This document shows, one piece after another, positions 23,674-29,711 of a stretch of DNA of 35,325 nucleotides. The notes beneath the pieces were generated by a model. It did no database searches. It was not told where the DNA came from and saw nothing but the letters and a program-made list of their open reading frames with translations. The translations under genes and the position numbers were made by a program. Position 1 is the first letter of the stretch; each line of letters starts with the position of its first letter. Source of the stretch: a virus. The stretch spans positions 1 through 35,325 of the IMG/VR virus record IMGVR_UViG_3300042383_000185, one strand, 5' to 3'.

Positions 23674-24600
23674 TCATGCGATCCCCCTGCCGGCGTTGAC
23701 CAGGTGGATCACCTCGAGCAGCAGCCGCTCGCCGTCCTGCGGGAGCTCGAGGCCTTCAGCTTCGTAAGCTTTTGAAAGTTGTTCACAAGCGTTTTGCGTT
23801 TCTTCAAAACTGATTTTTTCTTTTTGAAGTTGCACAAAGTATTGTTTATATAAACCTTCTATTAACCTATCTTCTTTCAGCTTCCTTGCAACCTCTGGAG
23901 GTTGCGTATCAGGTTGCAAATGGAGGGCTTGCTCATGCGCAACCTCTGAGGGTTGCGTATGTGAGCTCTCCTTTGGACTGTTATCCGCAGCCCTTTTGCG
24001 CCTCTTGGCCTGGTGCTCTGCGATCTCCTGCTTCATCTTGCGTACCGTGATGGTGTCGCCTTGAGGGTTGGTTCTGGCCATTGCCTGTTGCCTTTCTTGG
24101 TGGGAGCCCTTGAGTGCGGTGGCCAGCAGCTGGGCGATGCGTCGCTGGCCTTCGGGATCTGCTTGCCGCTCCTGCTCATGCTTGATGGCTGGCGGCCTGG
24201 TGTCTTCGATGCTTGAGGTGTTGGCCATGGCGTCCTCTGCTGAGATGCTTGGGTCGTAGATCACCCGCAGGGTGTTTGTGCGCTCGCCCCGGAATCCCTT
24301 CCTGAGCACCTCGACGTAGCCCTGCGCCTGCAGGATGGCGATCTGCTTGCTGACAGCCTGGTGGCTGACCTCGAGGTCATCGGCCAGGCGCTTGCGTCCC
24401 ACCCAGGTGATGCCGGCGCGGTTGCAGTAGGCGCACAACGCGATCAGGGTGCGCAGCGTGCTGCCGTGCAGCTTGTCGTCCTTGATGGCGCGCCATGGCA
24501 CCACCGCAAAGTCTTTCTTCCATGGCTCGGGATCCTTCTGCAGGATGCGCGGTTTCTTGGGCAGCTGGAACGGGACGACGTTGTCGGGCATGGCGCTCAT
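23674..24600 (-). CDS. Replication initiator, lambda O-like, with winged-helix N-terminus
   Basis: 308 residues. Residues about 30-115 form a winged helix: VVPWRAIKDDKLHGSTLRTL, then GRKRLADDLEVSHQAVSKQ, then ILQAQGYVEVLRKGFRGERT. A long polar linker follows (residues 130-240), with a helical end (GLYKQYFVQLQKEKISFEET). Two near-identical 18-base palindromic repeats and an AT-rich tract lie inside the linker and C-terminal coding part, the arrangement of the lambda O gene and origin. It would bind these repeats and recruit the host replication machinery. No helicase-loader gene was found. Four-base overlap with the upstream gene. Confidence 0.65.
   Translation of the reverse strand: MSAMPDNVVPFQLPKKPRILQKDPEPWKKDFAVVPWRAIKDDKLHGSTLRTLIALCAYCNRAGITWVGRKRLADDLEVSHQAVSKQIAILQAQGYVEVLRKGFRGERTNTLRVIYDPSISAEDAMANTSSIEDTRPPAIKHEQERQADPEGQRRIAQLLATALKGSHQERQQAMARTNPQGDTITVRKMKQEIAEHQAKRRKRAADNSPKESSHTQPSEVAHEQALHLQPDTQPPEVARKLKEDRLIEGLYKQYFVQLQKEKISFEETQNACEQLSKAYEAEGLELPQDGERLLLEVIHLVNAGRGIA
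23778..23960. other. Candidate replication origin: palindromic iterons plus AT-rich tract
   Basis: Two 18-base repeats, GCAACCTCTGGAGGTTGC at 23888-23905 and GCAACCTCTGAGGGTTGC at 23939-23956, are each palindromic (8-base and 6-base arms) and each followed by GTAT. They start 51 bases apart. A half-site AGGTTGC lies between them at 23911-23917. About 100 bases rich in A and T (23778-23880) flank one side. Lambda has 18-base symmetric iterons and an AT-rich block inside its O gene, so the plan is the same though the sequences differ. Confidence 0.6.
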
Positions 24601-24890
24601 GTCTTGGCCTGGCGCTTAAGGTGGTAGTGAACCCGCAGCATCTCCTCGCGCAGCTGCTCGCGGGCTTTGCGTCCGCGCCTGAGCTCGATGGCCTGCAGGT
24701 ACTTAAACTTGGTCATTCGGTTTTTGTCCCGGTGCTTGTCCGGCAGGGTGGTGATGACCCAGCGGGCTTCGTGGTATAGCCGGTGCTCCTCGCTGTAGTT
24801 GCCGACGGTGCGGCCGTCGGGCAGCGTCACCTCCTTGGCATCGGGATGCACCTGGCCACAGCCTCGGCACCTGAGATCAGGCCGGCTCAA
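24597..24890 (-). CDS. Small protein with C-x-x-C motif next to the initiator
   Basis: 97 residues if translation starts at the TTG at 24890, which has GGGAGGG upstream; a GTG start 13 codons later is possible. RCRGCGQVHPDA gives a single C-x-x-C, followed by GRTVGNYSEEHRLYHEARWV and a basic helix (KFKYLQAIELRRGRKAREQL). Overlaps the initiator start by four bases. It may bind nucleic acid. Family not recognised. Confidence 0.55.
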   Translation of the reverse strand: MSRPDLRCRGCGQVHPDAKEVTLPDGRTVGNYSEEHRLYHEARWVITTLPDKHRDKNRMTKFKYLQAIELRRGRKAREQLREEMLRVHYHLKRQAKT

Positions 24891-25104
24891 AGCGCTTGCC
24901 CTCCCGGCTGCAGGGGCCGTCGTACCTGGAATCGATGCAGGTGCCTCTGTCCTTGCCGCCCGTTCGCTTGGTGTTGAGGTTGCAGACCATCACCACGCTC
25001 GGCTGGGCGTGCCGCACGTCGCTGATGCGCTCGCGGTAGTGCTTGCAGCGCCTGCAGAGCTCGCGCTCCTGGCCCCAGGTGTATTCGGGCAGCTTCCAGG
25101 TCAT
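24877..25104 (-). CDS. Cysteine-rich small protein
   Basis: 75 residues from the ATG at 25104, in an ATGA overlap with the gene before. It has five cysteines, in LCRRCKHYRE, VVMVCNLNT, GTCIDSRYDGPC and a basic, Arg-rich context, so a zinc-binding fold is likely. The longer upstream reading is out-of-frame sequence of the neighbouring 50-residue gene. It overlaps the next gene by 14 bases. Function unknown. Confidence 0.6.
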   Translation of the reverse strand: MTWKLPEYTWGQERELCRRCKHYRERISDVRHAQPSVVMVCNLNTKRTGGKDRGTCIDSRYDGPCSREGKRFEPA

Positions 25105-25253
25105 AGCAGCGACATCAGCAGGCCCAGGACGGTCATGCAGAACACGCAGGACAGCGCCACGATCAGCAGCACCTCGCTGGGCCCCGTGTCGCGGCATTCG
25201 CCAGGCGTAGGGCAGGGCAGGCGGCCGCGGCGGCAGACTCCGCTGCAACTCAT
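25101..25253 (-). CDS. 50-residue membrane protein with Cys-rich N-terminus
   Basis: Begins MSCSGVCRRGRLPCPTPGEC (four Cys in 20 residues) and ends with one transmembrane helix (EVLLIVALSCVFCMTVLGLL). Four-base ATGA overlaps with both neighbours support translation. Such Cys-plus-membrane miniproteins occur in early regions of phages, but I know no function. Confidence 0.6.
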   Translation of the reverse strand: MSCSGVCRRGRLPCPTPGECRDTGPSEVLLIVALSCVFCMTVLGLLMSLL

Positions 25254-25426
25254 GGCCTTCTCTCCATCAGCTTGCGATCCAGGTCGGCGGCGACCGAGCG
25301 CACGAAGGCCAGCAACTCCTGCAGATTGGCCACGCGCTGGCGCAGCCGGTTGATCTCATCGGTCACGTCGCGGCGCTCGAGCACCTCGCCGTCCTCCTCG
25401 ATGACCTGCTCGTAGTGAGTTCTCAT
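25250..25426 (-). CDS. 58-residue helical protein
   Basis: MRTHYEQVIEEDGEVLERR followed by a Leu-heptad helix (TDEINRLRQRVANLQELLAF). Predicted short coiled coil; probably dimeric. ATGA overlaps with RusA before it and the 50-residue gene after it. Function unknown. Confidence 0.6.
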   Translation of the reverse strand: MRTHYEQVIEEDGEVLERRDVTDEINRLRQRVANLQELLAFVRSVAADLDRKLMERRP

Positions 25427-25848
25427 GGCAGCACCTCGAATGCGTAGACCTCCACCAGGGGCTGCGTCGAGTAGCGCTTGGCCACGCGCAGCTGGCAGAC
25501 CTGCTTGTCATCCACGAACAGAGCGCCCTGGCAACCGTCCATCACCGCCTTGGCGATGTTGTCCAGGTCGGGCTTGCCGGGCACCACCAGGCCCTCGAGC
25601 GCCTTCAATCGCTTGCCCTTGGGCCAGCTGGCCGGCACCGGCATCCAGGCCTCAATGCGCAAGTGAATGGGCGAGGTCAGCGGCTTGATCTCACCCATGG
25701 CCTTCATGCACGCCAGGCGCACGCGGCTCTCGTAGGTCACCGTCTTGGCGTCGGTGTAGGTGGTGATGTAGGCACCACGCCTGGCAAAGCGGGGGCGGCC
25801 CTTGCCGACCGGCTCGCCGTCCACGGTGAAATGCACGGCCACAGCCAT
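25423..25848 (-). CDS. rusA: RusA-type Holliday junction resolvase
   Basis: 141 residues with the family signs in order: GEPVGKGRPRF (residues 11-21), GKPDLDNIAKAVMDG (91-105, Asp94, Asp96 and Asp104 as metal ligands) and GALFVDDKQV (108-117). It is a dimeric metal-dependent nuclease that cuts four-way junctions and here would resolve replication or recombination branches before packaging. Length is normal for the family. Sits in the leftward early block. Confidence 0.92.
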   Translation of the reverse strand: MAVAVHFTVDGEPVGKGRPRFARRGAYITTYTDAKTVTYESRVRLACMKAMGEIKPLTSPIHLRIEAWMPVPASWPKGKRLKALEGLVVPGKPDLDNIAKAVMDGCQGALFVDDKQVCQLRVAKRYSTQPLVEVYAFEVLP

Positions 25849-26024
25849 CAGATGAGCCCTTCCTCGCGCAGCGCGTGCACGAACTCCTCGATGTCCGGGT
25901 CGGGCACCGAGTCAGGGCAGGGGCCGTCGCCGCTCAGGAAGAGGGCCTCAGCAATGACCTCGCTGGGCACCGGCTTGCCGTCCTTGGCCAGCGCCAGCAC
26001 CTTGACCGCTTCGAAGTACGTCAC
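25848..26024 (-). CDS. 58-residue acidic protein after the regulator
   Basis: Starts with GTG at 26024 in a GTGA overlap with the RHH gene stop. TYFEAVKVLALAKDGKPVPS, then EVIAEALFLSGDG and DPDIEEFVHALREEGLI. Two short helical parts, acidic. The open frame extends further upstream only as Arg/Pro-rich out-of-frame sequence. Co-expression with the regulator suggests an early role. Family not recognised. Confidence 0.6.
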   Translation of the reverse strand: MTYFEAVKVLALAKDGKPVPSEVIAEALFLSGDGPCPDSVPDPDIEEFVHALREEGLI

Positions 26025-26212
26025 GCCTTGCTCCCCATCAGGAAGCGCTGCAGGCGGGGCTCGAGGCTGCCGTAGCGCGGCTGCAGGGCCTCGCGCACCA
26101 GTTCGTCGACGATGCTGGCGCGGCTGCGGCGCTGGTCTTCTGCAGCCTTGTCCAGAAGCTCTCGAGTGTCCTGGCGCAGCCGGATGAGGAAGGGTCGGGT
26201 TGGGCTGTTCAT
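26021..26212 (-). CDS. Ribbon-helix-helix (Arc/CopG-type) regulator
   Basis: 63 residues. RPFLIRLRQDTRELLDKAA gives the beta strand and first helix, and EDQRRSRASIVDELVREAL the turn and second helix of an RHH DNA-binding domain. It is the first gene of the leftward unit, so it is well placed to repress both divergent promoters. The ATG at 26212 has no ribosome site. The candidate -10 box ends about nine bases upstream, so the mRNA may be nearly leaderless, as for lambda cI. Targets are inferred, not shown. Confidence 0.7.
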   Translation of the reverse strand: MNSPTRPFLIRLRQDTRELLDKAAEDQRRSRASIVDELVREALQPRYGSLEPRLQRFLMGSKA

Positions 26213-26216
26213 AGCC

Positions 26217-26248
26217 CAATAGTGTATTGCGCTGTGCAATCGACGCAA
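26217..26248 (-). promoter_or_regulatory. Operator-like repeats and candidate leftward promoter
   Basis: CAATA-GTG-TATTG (26217-26229) is a perfect inverted repeat. ATTGC-GCTGT-GCAAT (26226-26240) is a second one overlapping it. On the minus strand TTGCGT (26243-26248) and TACACT (26221-26226) are 16 bases apart, so both palindromes cover the candidate -10 and spacer. This is a natural place for the RHH protein to bind and control its own gene. Confidence 0.5.
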
Positions 26249-26313
26249 CGCCCGAGCCCTGCTTTTTTCGGTGTTCTTAGGGTATGCACTAGGTCTGAGC
26301 GCCGTTTGGGGAG

Positions 26314-26343
26314 TTGACAGGCGATATACACCCGTCCGATACT
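26314..26343 (+). promoter_or_regulatory. Candidate rightward early promoter
   Basis: A consensus -35 TTGACA (26314-26319), 18 bases, then GATACT (26338-26343), about 45 bases before the first rightward gene. It is the best sigma-70-like -35 in the control region. Confidence 0.55.
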
Positions 26344-26387
26344 GCGTCCATGTTCAACGGGCAGATGACGCCCCAAGGAGTTGCGAC

Positions 26388-26606
26388 ATGAATACCGACC
26401 AACAGCTTGATGCCCGCGAAGCCCGCCGCCTTGCGGCCGGCGCACGCGCAGAGGCACGCCTCGAGAAGCGCGAAGCAGCCGCCGAAATGATGGTCGGCGA
26501 ACTGGCCTCCGGCCGGTTCTACGTCTGGCCCGTTGGCGGCAAGTACCGCGAAGCGGCCAGCCAGTACGAACTGGTGCAGTACCTGCTCCGCAACAAGTAC
26601 GCTTGA
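26388..26606 (+). CDS. First rightward gene, small charged protein
   Basis: 72 residues from the ATG at 26388 with AAGGAG seven bases upstream. An Ala/Arg/Glu-rich helix (DAREARRLAAGARAEARLEK) leads to ELASGRFYVWPVGGKYREAA and ends ELVQYLLRNKYA. The frame is open further upstream, but that part overlaps the promoter. As the first gene after the early promoter it may modify host functions or regulate. Family not recognised. Confidence 0.65.
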   Translation: MNTDQQLDAREARRLAAGARAEARLEKREAAAEMMVGELASGRFYVWPVGGKYREAASQYELVQYLLRNKYA

Positions 26607-26618
26607 GGGAGCGACGCA

Positions 26619-27293
26619 ATGGCACCGCACAACGGCAAGTTCGTCGCTTACTTCCGGGTCTCGACCGACCGCCAGGGCCGCTCGGGCCTGGGCCTGGACG
26701 CCCAGCGTGAGCGCATCCTGGCCTACCTCAATGGGGGCAACTGGTCGCTGATCGGGGAGTTCACCGAGGTCGAGTCGGGCCGCATGAATGACCGCCCGGC
26801 CCTGGCCGACGCCATCAAGCTGTGCAAGCGGGAGAAGGCCACCCTGGTGGTGGCCACCCTCGACCGCCTGACCCGCGACCTGGCATTCGGCGCGATGCTG
26901 CTCAACGACACCCGCGTGCGCTTCGTCTGCGCTGACTTCCCCGAGGCCAGCCGCGAGATGCTGCAGATGCGCATGGTCTTCGCCGAGTGGGAGGCCCGCA
27001 AGATCGGCGAGCGCACCAAGGCGGCCCTGGGCGAGCTCAAGAAGAAGGGCGTGAAGCTGGGTTCGCCCACGCCCGAGATCGGCAGCGCCGCCGGCATCAA
27101 GCGGCTGCAGGAGAAGGCCGACGCCTACGCAGAGCGCGTCGGGCCCATGGTGCGCGAGATCATCCGCAAGTCCGGCGCGAACACCCTGCGCGAAATCGGC
27201 CAGGCCCTCGAGGCCCGTGGCGTGGCGACGCCTCGCGGCGGCTCCAACTGGGGCCCGACGCAGGTCAGCAACCTGCTCAAGAGGATCAAGTGA
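26619..27293 (+). CDS. Serine recombinase (resolvase/invertase type)
   Basis: 224 residues with GAGGGAG upstream. YFRVSTDRQGRSGLGLDAQR holds the nucleophile Ser15, ATLDRLTRDLAFGAMLL is the second catalytic block, and the long E-helix region is EWEARKIGERTKAALGELKK. The C-terminal part (NTLREIGQALEARGVATPRG, then WGPTQVSNLLKRI) is the start of a Recombinase-type DNA-binding domain. It is much shorter than large serine integrases (usually over 450 residues), so it may be a compact integrase, a resolvase or an invertase. No attachment site was identified. Confidence 0.85.
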   Translation: MAPHNGKFVAYFRVSTDRQGRSGLGLDAQRERILAYLNGGNWSLIGEFTEVESGRMNDRPALADAIKLCKREKATLVVATLDRLTRDLAFGAMLLNDTRVRFVCADFPEASREMLQMRMVFAEWEARKIGERTKAALGELKKKGVKLGSPTPEIGSAAGIKRLQEKADAYAERVGPMVREIIRKSGANTLREIGQALEARGVATPRGGSNWGPTQVSNLLKRIK

Positions 27294-27505
27294 TGGAAGC
27301 CAGCACTCTGATCCTGGCCATCGGCGTGGCCGTTGCTGTGATCGGCCAGGCCGGTTTAATCCTTTGGTGTAGGCGGGGCAAGAACCATGCCAGCAGCGTG
27401 GTTACCGAGCGCGCCCGTCTGGTCGAAGCCGCCGCTGATCACCAGGCTGCAACGGAACTGTCAAAAACTGGCAAGCTGGGCAGCAAAGGAGGCGTTGATG
27501 AGTGA
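27293..27505 (+). CDS. 70-residue single-pass membrane protein
   Basis: Starts in a TGATG overlap with the recombinase stop. One transmembrane helix (LILAIGVAVAVIGQAGLILW, residues 6-25), then a basic and polar cytoplasmic tail (CRRGKNHASSVVTERARLVE). Possibly superinfection-related or a membrane anchor; no family recognised. Confidence 0.6.
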   Translation: MEASTLILAIGVAVAVIGQAGLILWCRRGKNHASSVVTERARLVEAAADHQAATELSKTGKLGSKGGVDE

Positions 27506-27881
27506 CCCGGATTTCAACTGGTCTCAGACTTACCCCGAGGACATCGGCAAGCTGGGCCAATACCTGGCCAACCTAGGCCAACCGATGAACTGCAGGCTGG
27601 ACATCCGACTAACCAGCCTGGAGGAGCTAAAGAAGGCCGCAGTGCTGATCAGCGAACTGAACAAGGCGCTGAACCATCTGGCCTATGAAGACCAGCGCGA
27701 CCCCGTTCTGCGCGTCCTGATCGCCCGTGATGCGATGCAACACGCACGCAGGGGCTTGAAGTACATGAGGGCCAAGAAATTCGCTCAAGCGAAGCCCGCG
27801 AAGAACACTACCCGTAGTGTTTCCTGGCCGGTACAGGTTGGGAATTTGGACAGGCCCTGGAAGAGGCCTGACGTTTCATAG
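27498..27881 (+). CDS. Hypothetical early protein
   Basis: 127 residues from the ATG at 27498, with AAGGAGG upstream and an 8-base overlap with the gene before. SQTYPEDIGKLGQYLANLGQ, then CRLDIRLTSLEELKKAAVLI and a helical part (HLAYEDQRDPVLRVLIARDA). The last 30 residues coincide with a perfect DNA palindrome at 27804-27821. Soluble, function unknown. Confidence 0.6.
   Translation: MSDPDFNWSQTYPEDIGKLGQYLANLGQPMNCRLDIRLTSLEELKKAAVLISELNKALNHLAYEDQRDPVLRVLIARDAMQHARRGLKYMRAKKFAQAKPAKNTTRSVSWPVQVGNLDRPWKRPDVS
27804..27821. repeat. Perfect inverted repeat AACACTAC-CC-GTAGTGTT
   Basis: Eight-base arms around two C. No T-run follows, so it is not a typical terminator. It lies near the end of the 127-residue gene. 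TAGTGT or ACACTA cores also occur at the control-region operator (26220-26225) and at 27964-27969, so it may be a binding site for the same regulator. Confidence 0.5.
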
Positions 27882-27898
27882 TAATCAAGGAGATGGAG

Positions 27899-28078
27899 AT
27901 GATCCAACCTCGTTCCGACTGCTCGGTGTCGCATAATGTATATAGTGACAAATACATCACTGCACACTACATACAGTGTTTCGTACCTGAGCACGAAGCG
28001 CTGATCGACAAGCTCTGTGGCGCTGCAGCAATTCTGCTGCTGATAGCCGCCTTGCCCTTGGCCATGGTGGCGGGGTGA
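27899..28078 (+). CDS. 59-residue membrane protein in an AT-rich island
   Basis: The ATG at 27899 is six bases after AAGGAG; an ATG six bases earlier touches the ribosome site and is less likely. The N-terminal half (SVSHNVYSDKYITAHYIQCF) uses codons rare in this genome (GTA, AGT, ATA). The end is one transmembrane helix (LCGAAAILLLIAALPLAMVA). Function unknown. Confidence 0.5.
   Translation: MIQPRSDCSVSHNVYSDKYITAHYIQCFVPEHEALIDKLCGAAAILLLIAALPLAMVAG
27938..27978. repeat. AT-rich cluster of inverted repeats
   Basis: GTATATAGTG (27938-27947) and CACTACATAC (27965-27974) form an inverted repeat with nine of ten matches. CACTG (27958-27962) and CAGTG (27974-27978) form another. The composition is sharply more AT-rich than the flanks. 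A regulatory site or internal promoter is possible. Confidence 0.4.
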
Positions 28079-28081
28079 GCC

Positions 28082-28273
28082 ATGAGCGTCAACACCCCCG
28101 TTGTACCTGACCAGCACCTGCTGGCGGGCAAGCCCTACGTCATCGCCGCGGCCACCGACGTGCAGGCCACCTGGCTTCGCCATGGCTGGACGCCGCCCGA
28201 CCGCCGCCGGCAGCAGGAGATCCGCGAGCAGCTGAATAGGCTGCAGCCCCTGGTTGAGGAGGTCACCCAATGA
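28082..28273 (+). CDS. 63-residue hypothetical protein
   Basis: GGGGTGAG precedes the ATG at 28082, and the stop overlaps the next ATG (ATGA). PVVPDQHLLAGKPYVIAAAT, then VQATWLRHGWTPPDRRRQQE and a short C-terminal helix. The phrase ATDVQATWLRHGWTPP is the kind seen in small phage early proteins, but no function is known to me. Confidence 0.6.
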   Translation: MSVNTPVVPDQHLLAGKPYVIAAATDVQATWLRHGWTPPDRRRQQEIREQLNRLQPLVEEVTQ

Positions 28274-28575
28274 CCGCCGCCACCCAGGAGCTCGCCGGCC
28301 GGATGCTCAAGGAGCACCAGCTGGCCATGTTCGAAGCGCGTGAGCACGCCTTCCTCGAGCGGTGCCGGGCACTAGCCGTAGAGCTCGCCCGCCGGCATGG
28401 CCAGGTCTGCATCAACGACATCCGCGCCGCCATCGAGGTGCCGCCCGGTGTCCACCCGTCTGTCCTGGGGGCGGTCTTCCGCACCCGGACGTTCCAGGCC
28501 ATCGGATACACCGAGGCCACCCACGCCGCAGCGCACGCCCGAATCGTGCGCGTTTACACACTCAGAAAGGAATAA
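28270..28575 (+). CDS. Winged-helix-like early protein
   Basis: 101 residues. The pattern FLERCRALAVELARRHGQVC, then INDIRAAIEVPPGVHPSVLG and AVFRTRTFQAIGYTEATH, then IVRVYTLRKE suggests a small winged helix similar to proteins encoded beside phage replication and recombination genes. ATGA overlap with the gene before. DNA binding is inferred only from the fold-like pattern. Confidence 0.6.
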   Translation: MTAATQELAGRMLKEHQLAMFEAREHAFLERCRALAVELARRHGQVCINDIRAAIEVPPGVHPSVLGAVFRTRTFQAIGYTEATHAAAHARIVRVYTLRKE

Positions 28576-28578
28576 ACC

Positions 28579-29538
28579 ATGGCCGGGAAACTGACCGACG
28601 ACAAGGAGATGAGCGCCAGCCGCCTGCCAGGCCTCATGGGCTACAGCAAGTACAGCAGCCCCAACGATGAGCTCCAGTTCAGCATCAACGCCATCGACGG
28701 CAAGGAGCGCCCCGACATCGGCAACGAAGCCATGGCCTGGGGCAACACCCTCGAGCCGGTGATCCTGACCGAGGCGGCCAAGCGCTTGTGCCTGGCCAGC
28801 TTCGACACCGACATCAAGCAGGCCTACACCCACCGCAGCTTCGCCCTCAGCTGCAGCCTGGACGGGGTGGGGTACGGGGATGGCCAGGAGATCGTGACCG
28901 ACCCGGAAGCCGGCATCTACGTCGTCGGCCAGGACAGCATCAAGCTGGACGGGCCCGGCGTGCTCGAGGCCAAGCTGACCAAGGTCGCGCCCGAGGAGAC
29001 CCCGCACCTGGCGCGGGGGCCGATTCAGCTGCAGGGCCAGATGCTGGTGACGGGGCACAAGTGGGGCGCGGTCTGCGTGCTCTACGAAGGGATCGCGTTG
29101 AGGGTGTTCCTGTTCTCGCCTCACCGCGACACACAGCAGGCCATCATCAAGGCGGTCACCGACTTCGAAGGCCGGCTCGAGAAGTACCGCACCACGGGCG
29201 AGATCGACTGGTATCCCCCGCAGAGCAGCAAGGAGCTCGACCGCATCCACCCCTATGCGGTCAACCGCGACCTAGTGAAGCTGCCCGACAGCGTCGAGGC
29301 CCTGGCCTCGAGCATCCTGGCCAGCAAGGCCACGATCAAGGCCGCCGAGGCCGGCATCGAGGAGTGCGAGAAGCAGATCAAGCAGCTGCTGGGCGACGCC
29401 GAGCGCGGCCAGGCGGGCAAGTTCCAAATCACCTGGGGAATGCGCAACTACAAAGCCCAATCGGCCCGCATGGTGCCTGCAAAAGACGCCTACAGCGTGC
29501 GCCAGAGCACCCTCACGATCAAGGAGGCCAGCACATGA
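28579..29538 (+). CDS. YqaJ-type viral exonuclease
   Basis: 319 residues. The lambda-exonuclease/YqaJ active-site order is present: Glu59 in WGNTLEP, Asp95 in SLDGVGY, Glu130-x-Lys132 in LEAKLT and Gln152 in IQLQGQM. Conserved flanks are SRLPGLMGYSKYSSPNDEL and YEGIALRVFLFSPHRDTQQA. It degrades one strand from duplex ends so the RecT protein can load. A C-terminal helical extension (about 225-290) could contact the partner. Next but one to recT, so the pair is clear. Confidence 0.88.
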   Translation: MAGKLTDDKEMSASRLPGLMGYSKYSSPNDELQFSINAIDGKERPDIGNEAMAWGNTLEPVILTEAAKRLCLASFDTDIKQAYTHRSFALSCSLDGVGYGDGQEIVTDPEAGIYVVGQDSIKLDGPGVLEAKLTKVAPEETPHLARGPIQLQGQMLVTGHKWGAVCVLYEGIALRVFLFSPHRDTQQAIIKAVTDFEGRLEKYRTTGEIDWYPPQSSKELDRIHPYAVNRDLVKLPDSVEALASSILASKATIKAAEAGIEECEKQIKQLLGDAERGQAGKFQITWGMRNYKAQSARMVPAKDAYSVRQSTLTIKEAST

Positions 29539-29711
29539 ACGTCGCCGCCCTCGAGCAGGCCTACGACAAGGCGGTCTGCGCCTTCTTAAACGCTGTGCCC
29601 AGCGCCAGCGAGGAGCAGGCCGAGGCCTGCATCGAAGCAATCTGCGAGATGGTGCTGGCCACCCTCGCATCACAACTGACGGAGGAAGCCCATGCAACTG
29701 ACAACCACTAA
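29535..29711 (+). CDS. 58-residue protein between exonuclease and RecT
   Basis: The ATG overlaps the exonuclease stop (ATGA), with AAGGAGG about eight bases before it, and the end overlaps RecT by 20 bases. Acidic and helical: NVAALEQAYDKAVCAFLNAV, then EEQAEACIEAICEMVLATLA. Placement inside the recombination pair suggests an accessory factor; family unknown. Confidence 0.6.
   Translation: MNVAALEQAYDKAVCAFLNAVPSASEEQAEACIEAICEMVLATLASQLTEEAHATDNH

Noticed and set aside
23384-23677. 97-codon minus-strand frame after the initiator
   Set aside because: The ATGA overlap is suggestive, but the Arg/Pro-rich low-complexity product and the inverted repeats fit a non-coding spacer better; kept only as a possibility.
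27804-27821. Rho-independent terminator
   Set aside because: The stem is perfect but no T-run follows on either strand.
27785-28270. Minus-strand frame across the small rightward genes
   Set aside because: Runs against four overlapping, ribosome-site-led plus-strand genes and shows no family pattern.
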